From: JBOGOC01 sp050747525
GTDB lineage: Bacteria; Acidobacteriota; Polarisedimenticolia; JACPZX01; DASXTC01
Reading direction: 5' to 3'
Assembly (NCBI GenBank): GCA_050747525.1
Contig: JBOGOC010000015.1
Span: 1 to 33,024, forward strand
Length of the DNA stretch: 33,024 nt
Positions 8,655 through 17,407 of this stretch are shown piece by piece (within the stretch, counting starts at the first letter, position 1; each line of letters starts with the position of its first letter). The notes below the pieces were generated by a model. That model was not told where the DNA came from. It saw nothing but the letters and a program-made list of their open reading frames with translations, and did not search any database. The translations under genes were made by a program, and so were the position numbers.

Positions 8655-9562
8655 GCCGCCCCGCCCCCGCGCTCGTCGTCCTGGTCTTCGCGGTGCTCAC
8701 CCTGATCTGGGGCACCACCTGGGCGGCCATCCGCGTCACTCTCGAAGGGATCCCGCCGCTCACGGGCGTGGCGCTGCGTTTCGGCGTGGCGTCGATCCTG
8801 CTCCTGGCACTCATGCGGGCCATGGGGATCCGCTGCACGTGGTCGCGCCAGGAACGGCGCGTCTGGCTGCTCAACGCGACTCTCGCGTTCGCCGGCTCGT
8901 ACGGCATCGTCCACTGGGCCGAGCAGTACGTCCCCTCGGGGCTGGCTTCGGTGCTGTTCGCCACCTTCCCCCTGTTTGTGGCCATCCTCGCCCATCATGC
9001 GCTGCCAGGGGACCGGATCACGCCCGCGCGCGGGGCGGGGATCGCCATCGGGTTCGCGGGCGTGGCGGTGATCTTCTCGGAGGATCTCACGCGTCTGGGA
9101 GGCCAGCACGTGGGGCTCGCCTCCGTGGTGATGCTGGGTTCTCCGCTGGTCTCGGCGATCGCCAGCGTGGGGGCCAAGCGCTGGGGCGCCGGCATCCATC
9201 CCTTCTCCATGACCGCGGTTCCCATGGGCATCGCCGCCGTGATGATGGGCGTGCTGGCCGCGGTGGTGGAGCGCGACCGCCCACTGCTGCTGGCGCCGCG
9301 GCCCTTGGCCGCGATCCTGTACCTGGCCCTGTTCGGGTCGGCCATCACTTTCAGCCTCTATTACTGGATGCTCGCGCGCATCCCGGCCACCCGCGTGGCT
9401 CTGCTGGCCTTCACCATCCCGGTGGTGGCTGTGGTGTTCGGCGCCCTGGTCATGCACGAGCCGATCACGGGCCGGACGATCGCGGGCGGAGCCCTGGTCA
9501 TGGCGGGCGTGGTGCTGGCGGTGAGACCAGGCCGGCGGGAACCGCAGCACCGAGCCCCGTAA
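8651..9562 (+). CDS. EamA/DMT family transporter
   Basis: A 303-residue drug/metabolite transporter superfamily member with about ten hydrophobic segments in two EamA repeats (roughly 8-140 and 150-290). Characteristic pieces are LIWGTTWAAIRV near the N-terminus, WAEQYVPSGLASVLFATFPL at the end of repeat one and SLYYWMLARIPATRVALLAF in repeat two. Relatives export amino acids, metabolites or drugs. GTG 8651 overlaps the preceding stop as GTGA, so the two genes are translationally coupled; the joint arrangement hints at a polyamine-like or amine metabolite made or bound by one protein and moved by the other, which is inference only. The family assignment is firm, substrate unknown. Confidence 0.92.
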   Translation: MSRPAPALVVLVFAVLTLIWGTTWAAIRVTLEGIPPLTGVALRFGVASILLLALMRAMGIRCTWSRQERRVWLLNATLAFAGSYGIVHWAEQYVPSGLASVLFATFPLFVAILAHHALPGDRITPARGAGIAIGFAGVAVIFSEDLTRLGGQHVGLASVVMLGSPLVSAIASVGAKRWGAGIHPFSMTAVPMGIAAVMMGVLAAVVERDRPLLLAPRPLAAILYLALFGSAITFSLYYWMLARIPATRVALLAFTIPVVAVVFGALVMHEPITGRTIAGGALVMAGVVLAVRPGRREPQHRAP

Positions 9563-9638
9563 TCAAATTACGCCACGGCGGGTCTACTGGGAGCCTGCCC
9601 ACTTCGCGCACCCGGCCCGGGATGCCATGAGGTGACTC

Positions 9639-12470
9639 ATGTCCTGTCTGCGCATGACGCTTCCCGTTGCTCTTGTCATGGTTTCGTCGATCCTGCTCTG
9701 TCCTCATGGAGAGGCCGCTCTCGCTCCCCTGTTTCCCGACCCGGTCTACCGCGCGGGCGATGGACCGCTCTGGATCACCACGGGAGACTTCAACGGGGAC
9801 GGCCTGGCCGACGCGGCCGTGAGCAGCTACAGGGTCTACTTCTTCGTTACGAACAACAGCGACGTGCGCGTCTTCCTGGGCGACGGGGGCGGTCATCTCA
9901 CGCCCTCCAGCAACCCGGGAACGGGAGTGCAGCCGTTCGGCTCCGCCGCCGTGGACCTGAACGGCGATGGAAACGACGACCTGGTGGTGGCCAACTTCGG
10001 CTCTTCGGACATCTCGGTCCTGATTTCCCGGGGAGACGGCACCTTCCTCCCCGAAGCGCGCACGCCCGTGGGGAGCTTCCCGGTTTTCGTCTGCGCAGGA
10101 GACCTGAACGGTGATGCGCGGGCCGATCTGGCCGTGATCGTGCAGGGGGACAGCACCATCCTTTTGATGGAAGGCGATGGTCAGGGTGCCTTCGTGCCCG
10201 CCGGCAGTCTCACCGCGCTGGTCTCGCCGTCGGCCTGCCTGCTGCAGCGCCTCGACGGCGACGCGTCACTCGATCTGGTGGTGGCCAGCTCCGCCATGAA
10301 CGACGTTTCCGTGTTCCGCGGCGTCGGAGACGGCTCGTTCCACCCGGAGATCCGTTATCCCGTGGGGCGGACTCCAGAGTCGCTCGCGGCGGCCGACTTC
10401 GACCAGGACGGCTCGCTCGATCTCGCAGCGGGAAACAACCTCAGCCGCGACATCTCCATCCTGTATGGGCGAGGGGACGGAACGTACGACCCCGAGCATC
10501 GAGTGATCTCGGGGATCGCCGGGTCTTCGCTGGCCGCCGGTGATCTGGAAGGAGACGGCATTCCCGACCTGGTGGTGGCTGTTTCCGGATTCTTCACGCA
10601 GGGCGGTGCGTTGGGAGCTTCCCTCCACGGCAACGGAAACCGGACCTTCGCCTCTCCCGTGAGCCTCGGCATCGAGGACATCGCCGCGGTGGCCGTCCGC
10701 GATCTGGATCGAGACGGCGTGCAGGACCTGCTGGCCAGCAGGTCAGGGAGCCTCGACTTTCCCTACCCCGGGAGCATGGGCCCAGCGCTCCTGGTGAGGC
10801 GATCCTCGACGGAAGGCGACCCGCCTCCGCCCGTGGTCACCGAGCTTGGGTCCTCGGAACCTCTGGCCGCAGGCGATCTGGACGGAGACGGCAGGCAGGA
10901 CCTGATCGCCGTTGTGAACGATCCCTCCTATGCCATCGTTTCCCTGCTCGGCCAGGGGGACGGCCATTTCGTCCAGGCGGACTCTTTGTCCACCTTCCCG
11001 CACCCTCTGGTTCTTGGCGACCTGAACGGTGACGACTATCCCGACCTCGTGGGCTTCGGGAGCGCTGCCCGTGTGTTCCTGGGCCAGGGTGACGGGACGT
11101 TCCTTCCCGGCACGCAGCCACCCTCCACCGGAGTGCCGATCAGCGGCGCACTTGCGGACGTGAATGGGGACGGGCTCCTCGACCTCCTCCTCGGCTACTC
11201 GGCCCCCGCGGAAATCGACGACGGCGACGTCGGGATCCGGCTCGGTCAGGGCGACGGCACCTTCGGTCCCGAGCAGCGCTACGGGGCCGGGCCGTACCCC
11301 GATCGTCTCCAGACGGCCGACTTCGACGAAGACGGGGCGCTGGACATCGTGACGACGAATGGTCGCTTCGACACGCTCAACCCCGGGCGCATCTCGATTC
11401 TGGACGGCCGGGGAGACGGCACGTTCGAGCCCGAGAGGCGGCTGCTGGAATCCAGCTTGGGCGGAACCGTCCTCGCGGGGGACATGAACGGCGACGGTCA
11501 TGCCGACCTGCTGGTCGCCAACACGTTCCTGCTTCCTTTCCCGGTGGAGGATCAGAGGTCCTTCCTGCTTTCCGGCGATGGCTCGGGGCAGCTCACGGCC
11601 GGCGAGTTCTTCACGACCGATATCATGGCTGCCAATCGCCTGGGAGACTTCGACGGGGACGGCGACCTGGATGTGGCTGATGCGACCCACGTGGTAAGCG
11701 CGCCCGTCCTGGTGGTCACCATCAATGACGGGCACGGTCGCTTCGATTCGCCGGCACGGCTCTTCGCGGCGTCCCCTGTGTCCGACGGGCTGGCCGCCGC
11801 CGACTTCGACGGGGACGGACGGCTGGACCTGGTGACGGGCGGCCTGTCCGTCCATCTCAACAACGGCCCCTTCCCCAACCTCGCCCCGACCGCCGTCGCG
11901 CTGGCCCCCTCCCCGGTCGAGTGCGCGTCGGCCGGCGGCACCCCGGTGCTGCTGGACGGCACCGGGTCCTCGGACGACCAGGGGATCGTCTCGTACGAGT
12001 GGCTCCTCGGCGAGACACTCCTGGGCCAGGGGGCGATCCTGCAGGTCGAGCTTCCCCTCGGAGAGCACGAGATCACGCTGCGCGTGACGGACGGCGGAGG
12101 CCTGACCGGCACCAGCACCATCCTGGTGCTTGTCACCGACACGGCGCCTCCCTCGTTGACGGTCGCGGCCACGCCCGCGTTGCTCTGGCCCCCCAACGGC
12201 GACCACCATGATGTGCACGTGACCGCCGACGCGAACGACGCGTGCGGGCCCGTCTCCGTCGCGCTGGTTTCGATCACCAGCAGCGAGCCCGATCCGGACG
12301 CCATCCTGGACGCCGATCCCGGGACGCCCGATTTCGACGTCCGCCTGCAGGCCGACAAGACGGGCCAGACACGTATCTACACGCTCGTCTACCGGACCAC
12401 GGACGGCTCGGGGCACACGGCGGAGGCGTCCACGACCGTCGAGGTGAGGAAGACGAAACTGCGCCGCTGA
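9639..12470 (+). CDS. Secreted FG-GAP/VCBS repeat protein with PKD-like C-terminus
   Basis: A 943-residue exported protein. The first ~28 residues form a signal peptide ending near GEAALA. Residues ~30-745 hold about fourteen FG-GAP/VCBS repeats, each with a calcium-loop motif of the form D-x-N/D-x-D-G-x-x-D, such as DFNGDGLAD, DLNGDGNDD, DFDQDGSLD, DMNGDGHAD and DFDGDGRLD; together they should fold as integrin-like beta-propellers. A PKD-like Ig domain follows (about 748-835), then a C-terminal beta domain beginning LTVAATPALLWPPNGDHHD. No sortase motif, autotransporter or clear type IX signal is visible. The Shine-Dalgarno GAGGTG precedes ATG 9639. It is a single-gene unit closed by a strong terminator. 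Likely an extracellular adhesin or Ca2+-stabilised surface protein. Confidence 0.92.
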   Translation: MSCLRMTLPVALVMVSSILLCPHGEAALAPLFPDPVYRAGDGPLWITTGDFNGDGLADAAVSSYRVYFFVTNNSDVRVFLGDGGGHLTPSSNPGTGVQPFGSAAVDLNGDGNDDLVVANFGSSDISVLISRGDGTFLPEARTPVGSFPVFVCAGDLNGDARADLAVIVQGDSTILLMEGDGQGAFVPAGSLTALVSPSACLLQRLDGDASLDLVVASSAMNDVSVFRGVGDGSFHPEIRYPVGRTPESLAAADFDQDGSLDLAAGNNLSRDISILYGRGDGTYDPEHRVISGIAGSSLAAGDLEGDGIPDLVVAVSGFFTQGGALGASLHGNGNRTFASPVSLGIEDIAAVAVRDLDRDGVQDLLASRSGSLDFPYPGSMGPALLVRRSSTEGDPPPPVVTELGSSEPLAAGDLDGDGRQDLIAVVNDPSYAIVSLLGQGDGHFVQADSLSTFPHPLVLGDLNGDDYPDLVGFGSAARVFLGQGDGTFLPGTQPPSTGVPISGALADVNGDGLLDLLLGYSAPAEIDDGDVGIRLGQGDGTFGPEQRYGAGPYPDRLQTADFDEDGALDIVTTNGRFDTLNPGRISILDGRGDGTFEPERRLLESSLGGTVLAGDMNGDGHADLLVANTFLLPFPVEDQRSFLLSGDGSGQLTAGEFFTTDIMAANRLGDFDGDGDLDVADATHVVSAPVLVVTINDGHGRFDSPARLFAASPVSDGLAAADFDGDGRLDLVTGGLSVHLNNGPFPNLAPTAVALAPSPVECASAGGTPVLLDGTGSSDDQGIVSYEWLLGETLLGQGAILQVELPLGEHEITLRVTDGGGLTGTSTILVLVTDTAPPSLTVAATPALLWPPNGDHHDVHVTADANDACGPVSVALVSITSSEPDPDAILDADPGTPDFDVRLQADKTGQTRIYTLVYRTTDGSGHTAEASTTVEVRKTKLRR

Positions 12471-12490
12471 GCTGAGCCGAGCAATGACAA

Positions 12491-12531
12491 ACGGGCCCTG
12501 GCCGCACGAACGGTCAGGGCCCGTGTTTTTT
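12491..12531 (+). terminator. Intrinsic terminator after the FG-GAP gene
   Basis: A 13-bp stem (12491-12503 with 12512-12524; one G-U pair, otherwise perfect) encloses an 8-base loop and is followed by G and six T residues (12526-12531). It lies 20 bases after the stop and separates this gene from the RDD operon. Confidence 0.93.
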
Positions 12532-12606
12532 CACTCCACTTCGTGCGCGAGCCGGAATCTGTGGTAGGGTTCGAGCCTGCAGCGGGACGCACGGAGGAAA
12601 AGCCCC

Positions 12607-13110
12607 ATGGAACAGCCCGTTTCGGTCAATCCCTACGAGGCTCCGACCGGCAGGGTCGCGGATGCGCCTGTGGAAGGGATGCCGCCGATGGCCCGGCGCC
12701 TCACCCGTCTGGCGGCCGCGTGGGTGGACGGGTTCTTCTACCTTCCCGGCCTGGCTGTGGCGCTGTTCATCTTCTGGCCTCCGGATATCCAGCAGATGGA
12801 TGGCTGGGGCTTCCTGCTCACGGCCTACGCGTTCTGCATCCCCGTCTTCCTGGTGAACCTGTACTTCCTTCACCGTGACGCGCAGTCGCTCGGCAAGAAG
12901 TTCCTGGGGATCCGGATCGCGAGGCCGGACGGATCCCGCGCCTACCTGGGCCGGATCTTCCTGCTGCGGATTGTTGCTCCGGGAGTTCTTGGGTCGATCC
13001 CGATTCTGGGCGTGATCTTCGGCCTGGCCAACATGCTCGCCATTTTCCTGCCCGCACGCCGCTGCCTGCACGACTACATGGCGGGCACCGTGGTCGTCCA
13101 GACGGCATGA
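12607..13110 (+). CDS. RDD family membrane protein (first of two)
   Basis: A 167-residue inner-membrane protein of the RDD family. The three diagnostic residues are seen: Arg in RRLTRLAAAWVDGFF, Asp in the same helix (WVD), and the late Asp in RRCLHDYMAGT, with the family turn QSLGKKFLGIRI between. Three to four membrane segments are visible. A good Shine-Dalgarno (GGAGG, 12594-12598) precedes ATG 12607. It opens a tight seven-gene operon; its stop overlaps the next gene as ATGA. RDD proteins are repeatedly found with MoxR/DUF58/SpoIIM sets; some have been linked to ion exchange, but the function in these operons is unknown. Confidence 0.9.
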   Translation: MEQPVSVNPYEAPTGRVADAPVEGMPPMARRLTRLAAAWVDGFFYLPGLAVALFIFWPPDIQQMDGWGFLLTAYAFCIPVFLVNLYFLHRDAQSLGKKFLGIRIARPDGSRAYLGRIFLLRIVAPGVLGSIPILGVIFGLANMLAIFLPARRCLHDYMAGTVVVQTA

Positions 13111-13781
13111 TCGACACCCAGCGGCACGTGGAGACCCCCGAAGGGGTCGATCTGCACCTGGTGCCGGCCGGCCCCATGGCGCGCGCGGAAGCGTTCCTCC
13201 TGGATTCCTTCCTGCGATTCGCAGTCATCGCCGTGGGAGCGATGGGACTCGCCTTCCTGGAAGTCACGGGAGCCGGACTGTACATGCTCCTGGTGTTCGG
13301 GCTCTCCTGGCTCTATCCCATTCTGTTCGAGGTGCTCAACGACGGCGCCACACCGGGAAAGCGGGCTCTGCGGCTCAAGGTGGTGCACGAGGACGGCACG
13401 CCGGTGGGATGGACGGGGTCCATCATCCGGAACCTTCTGCGCGCCGCGGACTGCCTCCCCGTCGGCTACGCGGCCGGCTTCATCTGCATGCTTTTCAGCA
13501 ACGACTTCCGGCGCCTGGGCGACCTCGCCGCGGGAACGGTCGTGGTCCACACGGAAGGGGAGGCCCTGGAAGGGATTCAGCTCACGGTCGCGCCCATCGC
13601 TCCTCCCGTGGCGCTGCAGACATCGGAGCGCCGCGCCATCGTGGATTTCGCCAGACGGCTCCCCGCGCTCACGCCGGAGCGGGCCGAGGAGATGGCGCGC
13701 CTGCTGCAGCCTCTGACCGGCCCGCTCGATCCCGTCGGGACGCTGCAGGGATACGCCGCCTGGATCGTGGGACGGCGATGA
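13107..13781 (+). CDS. RDD family membrane protein (second copy)
   Basis: A 224-residue RDD protein beginning at the overlapping ATGA (13107). Family marks are RAEAFLLDSFLRF, the loop GATPGKRALRLKVVHEDG, a positive helix RNLLRAADCLP and the final RRLGDLAAGTVVVH. It differs from its neighbour by a soluble C-terminal tail of about 60 residues containing DFARRLPALTPERAEEMARL, predicted helical. The pair are diverged paralogues, perhaps a heterodimer. The stop overlaps the SpoIIM-like start as ATGA. Family sure; the role of the tail is unknown. Confidence 0.9.
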   Translation: MIDTQRHVETPEGVDLHLVPAGPMARAEAFLLDSFLRFAVIAVGAMGLAFLEVTGAGLYMLLVFGLSWLYPILFEVLNDGATPGKRALRLKVVHEDGTPVGWTGSIIRNLLRAADCLPVGYAAGFICMLFSNDFRRLGDLAAGTVVVHTEGEALEGIQLTVAPIAPPVALQTSERRAIVDFARRLPALTPERAEEMARLLQPLTGPLDPVGTLQGYAAWIVGRR

Positions 13782-14776
13782 AGCGCGAGGAGTTTCTGGC
13801 CAGGCACACCGGATCGTGGAACCGCCTGGAGGATCTCCTGAGGCTGTTCGAGACGCCCCGCCGCCGCCAGAACCTCTCATGGTTGTGGCTCTCCAGCCGG
13901 CCACCCGCGCCCGAGGAGTTCGACACCCTCTACCGTCTCGTCTGCCGCCATCTGGCCCTGGCCCGTCACCGCGAGTACGGGGAGGACGTGATCGCGCGCC
14001 TCAACGGGCTCGCGCTGCGGGCCTACCGTCACCTCTACAGCGCCCGCCCCGGCCCGGGGAGGACGCTGGCGCGATTCCTCCTGGATGTCGTGCCGGCCAC
14101 CATCGTGGCACGCTGGCGCATGGTGGCGATCTGCGCGGCGACGTTCTTCATTCCGCTCGTGGCCGGCGGGCTGGCCGTCCACGAAGATCCATTTCTGGCG
14201 CGGGCCATCCACGCGCAGGAGGAGATCCGATCCTACGAGCGCATGTACGACCCGTCCTCGGATCACTTCGCGCGCGAGCGAGCCTCCGACACGAACCTCG
14301 CCATGTTCGGCTACTACATCGCGAACAACGTCGGCCTCGCCTTCCAGACCTTCGCCTGGGGCGTGACCGGCGGAGTGGGCTCCCTGTTCGTCCTGATGTA
14401 CAACGGCCTGGCGCTCGGAGCGGTCTTCGGACACCTGACGCAGGTGGGATACGGGGCGACCTTCTATCCGTTCGTGGCCGGGCATGCGGCGTTCGAGCTG
14501 ACCGGGATCGTGGTCGCGGGGACTGGAGGGCTCACGCTCGGCTGGTCGATTCTCTCTCCTGGCCGGCTCTCCCGCGCCGCGTCGCTCAGGCAGGCCGCCC
14601 GTGACGGGGCCACGCTCGTGTCCGGCGCCTTCGCGCTGCTCGTTCTGGCCGCCTTCGTGGAGGCCTACTGGTCTCCCCGGATCTCCGTGCCGGCGGGCGT
14701 GAAGTACGCCGTGGGAAGCTGTCTGTGGGTCATGGTGAGCCTGTGGCTGCTGAGGGCGGGGCGCCGTGGATCTTGA
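13778..14776 (+). CDS. SpoIIM/DUF95 family membrane protein
   Basis: A 332-residue stage II sporulation protein M-like (DUF95) membrane protein. The N-terminal ~110 residues are helical and basic (LARHTGSWNRLEDLLRL is typical of the family). Membrane helices start near 113 (VAICAATFFIPLVAGGLAV) and include the signature FGYYIANNVGLAFQTFAWG, GLALGAVFGHL and PFVAGHAAFELTGIVVAGTGG. In Bacillus SpoIIM helps remodel peptidoglycan with SpoIID/P, but this organism shows no sporulation genes here, and DUF95 proteins in MoxR operons are common in non-sporulating bacteria. ATG 13778 overlaps the preceding stop (ATGA), so an upstream in-frame extension inside the RDD gene is not used. Confidence 0.9.
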   Translation: MKREEFLARHTGSWNRLEDLLRLFETPRRRQNLSWLWLSSRPPAPEEFDTLYRLVCRHLALARHREYGEDVIARLNGLALRAYRHLYSARPGPGRTLARFLLDVVPATIVARWRMVAICAATFFIPLVAGGLAVHEDPFLARAIHAQEEIRSYERMYDPSSDHFARERASDTNLAMFGYYIANNVGLAFQTFAWGVTGGVGSLFVLMYNGLALGAVFGHLTQVGYGATFYPFVAGHAAFELTGIVVAGTGGLTLGWSILSPGRLSRAASLRQAARDGATLVSGAFALLVLAAFVEAYWSPRISVPAGVKYAVGSCLWVMVSLWLLRAGRRGS

Positions 14777-16295
14777 GCGCGTGCAGGCGCGTATCCGCCC
14801 TCGCCGTCCCTGGGAGGCGGTCGATCTCGGGTTCGCGATGGTCGCCGCCTGGCGCGGGCCGGTCTACCGCCCGTGGCTGGGAGCGGCCCTGCCCGTCATG
14901 CTCCTGCTGGCCTCCCTGGGATGGCGGCACCCGTTCGTCGCCAGCCTGATCCTGTGGTGGCTCAAGCCCCTGCTCGATCGCATCCCGCTTCACGTGCTGA
15001 GCCATGCGCTGTTCGGGGACGTTCCCACGTGGCGATCAGTCCTCCGGATGCTGCCGCGCCTCTGGGGAAGGTCCCTGGCTTCGGCTTTGATCGCCCGGCG
15101 CTTCGATGCCGCCCGCTCCTTCACCATGCCCGTGGATCAGCTGGAGAGAGTGACCGGCTCTGCGCTGCGCGCGCGGATCCGCCTGATCGGGAACCGGCAG
15201 CGCGCGGAGGCCGCCCGTCTCACGGCTCTTTCGGCCTCCATCGAGGCGGCGTTGACCATGAGCCTCGTGACGTCGCTGATCTTCATGCTGCCTTCTTCCG
15301 TGCTGCGGGATCGGATCGAGGAGGGATTCGAAGGCCTGTTCCTCTACGGCTCCATGACCGACCTGGGAGGATTGGCGTTCCTCGTGCTGGTCTGCCAGAT
15401 GGCGGCCATCCTCCTGCTGGAGCCCTGCTACGTGGCGGGCGGCTTCTGCCTCTACCTCAATCGGCGCACGCAGCTCGAGGCCTGGGATCTCGAGCTGGCC
15501 TTCCGGAACATGGCGGCGAGGCGACCGGCCCCGAGGCTCCGATCGGCCGGTGTGGCCGTGATGGTGATCGCTTCCACCCTGCTCGGCGGAGCCACCCTGG
15601 CCCAGGAGCCCGCCGCGGGCGCGGGGCCGATTCTGGAAGAGGAGCGGGGGCAGGCGGCGCCTGCGTACCCTGTCACCGTCTGCCTGACCGAGGGGTGCCG
15701 GAAGGCGAACCACGAGATCGCCGAGGTGCTCTCCGATCCGGTGTTCGGATCGACCCGCAAGCTCGCGCGCTGGCGGTTCCGCTCCGAACCGTCCGAGCCG
15801 GGGCAGCCTTGGGTCCTCGGAGCCGGCGCGCTGCTAGGGCGCGCCATCGAGCCGGTCCTGTGGGCCTCGGTCCTGATCGGCCTCGTCGCCTTCGTGGTGA
15901 TGCGACGGCGGCACGACGAGCTGTCCTCGCTGGAGCTGGAGGCGGCGGCGGAAGTGCTCGGGCTGGACGTGCGCCCGGCCTCTCTGCCCCAGGACATCCC
16001 GCGCGCGGCCCGGCGCCTGCTCCATTCCGGCCAGGAAGCCGAGGCGATCAGCCTGCTGCTCCGGGGGGCTCTTGCCGAGCTCGCCGCCACCGATCGCCTT
16101 CCTCTGCGCAAGGGGATGACCGAAGCGGAATGCGCGGCCATGGCGCGATCCCACGCGTCCCCGGCGCGGGCCGATCTGTTCGGAGAGCTGGCCTCCGCCT
16201 GGACGCTCGCGGCATACGGTCATCGCCTCCCCGGGCCCGCGCGGATCGAGGATCTCGCCGACCGCTGGGATCTGCACTTCCGGTCCGCATCGTGA
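14766..16295 (+). CDS. Membrane protein with C-terminal DUF4129 domain
   Basis: A 509-residue protein starting at GTG 14766, overlapping the SpoIIM-like gene by 11 bases. The N-terminal ~275 residues hold several membrane helices (for example LGAALPVMLLLASLGW and LGGLAFLVLVCQMAAILLL). An extracytoplasmic region with two cysteines (TVCLTEGCRK) follows a hydrophobic stretch that ends ATLAQEP and resembles a signal sequence. A last helix (~ WASVLIGLVAFVVM) precedes the cytoplasmic DUF4129 domain, with AARRLLHSGQEAEAISLLLRG, RKGMTEAEC and ASAWTLAAYGHRLP. DUF4129 proteins accompany MoxR ATPases and transglutaminase or DUF58 proteins; molecular activity is unknown. Confidence 0.85.
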   Translation: MDLERVQARIRPRRPWEAVDLGFAMVAAWRGPVYRPWLGAALPVMLLLASLGWRHPFVASLILWWLKPLLDRIPLHVLSHALFGDVPTWRSVLRMLPRLWGRSLASALIARRFDAARSFTMPVDQLERVTGSALRARIRLIGNRQRAEAARLTALSASIEAALTMSLVTSLIFMLPSSVLRDRIEEGFEGLFLYGSMTDLGGLAFLVLVCQMAAILLLEPCYVAGGFCLYLNRRTQLEAWDLELAFRNMAARRPAPRLRSAGVAVMVIASTLLGGATLAQEPAAGAGPILEEERGQAAPAYPVTVCLTEGCRKANHEIAEVLSDPVFGSTRKLARWRFRSEPSEPGQPWVLGAGALLGRAIEPVLWASVLIGLVAFVVMRRRHDELSSLELEAAAEVLGLDVRPASLPQDIPRAARRLLHSGQEAEAISLLLRGALAELAATDRLPLRKGMTEAECAAMARSHASPARADLFGELASAWTLAAYGHRLPGPARIEDLADRWDLHFRSAS

Positions 16296-17407
16296 CGCCG
16301 CGCGCCCGGTTCGTCCTGTTGGCCATCCTCCTCCTGGGAGCCGGTGCCCTGGCGTGGCGGGTCGCCATCAGTCTCGAGCGTGTCGAAGAGGACATCGTCT
16401 CTCCGCCGGGGCTGGAAGCCAGGCGCCGCCCCCTGCTGGCGGCGTCACGCTATCTCGTCCGGCAGGGGATCCCGGCGAACCCGAGTGAGCGGCTGGATCA
16501 GCCTCCTCCTCCCGGCCACGTCCTGCTGCTTGCCGATCCCGCGGCGGATCTTCCCGGAGGCCTGGTCGAAGAGCTGGCCGCCTGGGTGCGTGGGGGCGGG
16601 CACCTGATCGCCGCTCCCTGCCAGGGCCTTGTCTTCGAGGACGAGGAGCCCGTGGCCGGATGGGACCTGCTGGAGGAGCTCGGTCTGGAGGTCCGATGCT
16701 TCGAGGACGAGGAGGTCTCTGAGCAGATCAAGGTCCTGTTCACCGATCCCGACGAGTCCCTCAACGTGGACAGTCCCTGGATCGGCGTCACCGACAAGGC
16801 CGAAGGAGAGGGCTTCCGCGTCGTCGTGGCTTCGAGCCTGACCCGGGGCGGTGGGCGGATCACGCTGCTGGGCGACGCGGGCGTCTTCGTGAACGATCGC
16901 ATCCGGTCGCTCGATCACGCGCGGCTGCTCGAGCGTCTCGTCACCCTTCACGGGCCTCCCGCCGGCGTCTGGCTGGTGCACGACGTCGGAACTCCCGATC
17001 TGGCCGGGCTCCTGTGGCGGCACGGATGGCGCGCTCTGACGGCCGCGGGACTCGCGCTGGGCCTCTTTCTATGGCGGGCCGGCGCGCGCTTCGGTCCAGG
17101 CCTCCCGTCGCCCGCCGCGGGAAGCCGCAGCCTTCTGGATCACATCGACGCCGTGGGGGCGCTGCTGTGGAGACTCAGGCCCGAGGCGCTTCTGGTGGCG
17201 GCACGCCAGGCCATGCTTCGGAGGGCAGCCGCGAGGCGGCCCCAGCTCATGAGACTGCCGGCGGCCGATCGCCTCGAGGCGCTGGCGGGCCTGGCCGGAG
17301 AACGCGCGCCTCTGGCGCGCCGCGCCCTGGAGGGTTCCGGCGCCGCCGGAGCGGAGGAGTTCACACGCTGGGTCTCCACTCTGGAGACCATCAGGAGGGC
17401 CCTGTGA
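16292..17407 (+). CDS. DUF4350 domain protein
   Basis: A 371-residue protein opening at GTG 16292, which overlaps the DUF4129 stop as GTGA. An N-terminal membrane helix (VLLAILLLGAGALAWRVAI) is followed by a DUF4350 domain resembling a glutamine amidotransferase/ThuA-type Rossmann fold: LLADPAADLPGGLVEELAAWVRGGGHLIAAP, then GRITLLGDAGVFVNDRI. This part should be outside the cytoplasm. A second helix near 250 (LTAAGLALGLFLW) returns it to a cytoplasmic helical tail with RSLLDHIDAVGALLWR, typical of the family. No catalytic Cys-His pair is evident, so it may be a binding rather than catalytic fold. It is next to the MoxR gene as in many genomes. Confidence 0.85.
   Translation: MTPRARFVLLAILLLGAGALAWRVAISLERVEEDIVSPPGLEARRRPLLAASRYLVRQGIPANPSERLDQPPPPGHVLLLADPAADLPGGLVEELAAWVRGGGHLIAAPCQGLVFEDEEPVAGWDLLEELGLEVRCFEDEEVSEQIKVLFTDPDESLNVDSPWIGVTDKAEGEGFRVVVASSLTRGGGRITLLGDAGVFVNDRIRSLDHARLLERLVTLHGPPAGVWLVHDVGTPDLAGLLWRHGWRALTAAGLALGLFLWRAGARFGPGLPSPAAGSRSLLDHIDAVGALLWRLRPEALLVAARQAMLRRAAARRPQLMRLPAADRLEALAGLAGERAPLARRALEGSGAAGAEEFTRWVSTLETIRRAL

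Noticed and set aside
9558..9572. CGTAAT-CAA-ATTACG inverted repeat at the EamA stop
   Set aside because: Arms of 6 bp, AT-rich, no T run; could be a weak hairpin but not a supported terminator or operator.
10743..12416. 557-codon open frame on the minus strand
   Set aside because: It is antisense to the FG-GAP gene, has low-complexity Arg/Gly/Val composition and no recognisable domain; caused by high GC at third positions.
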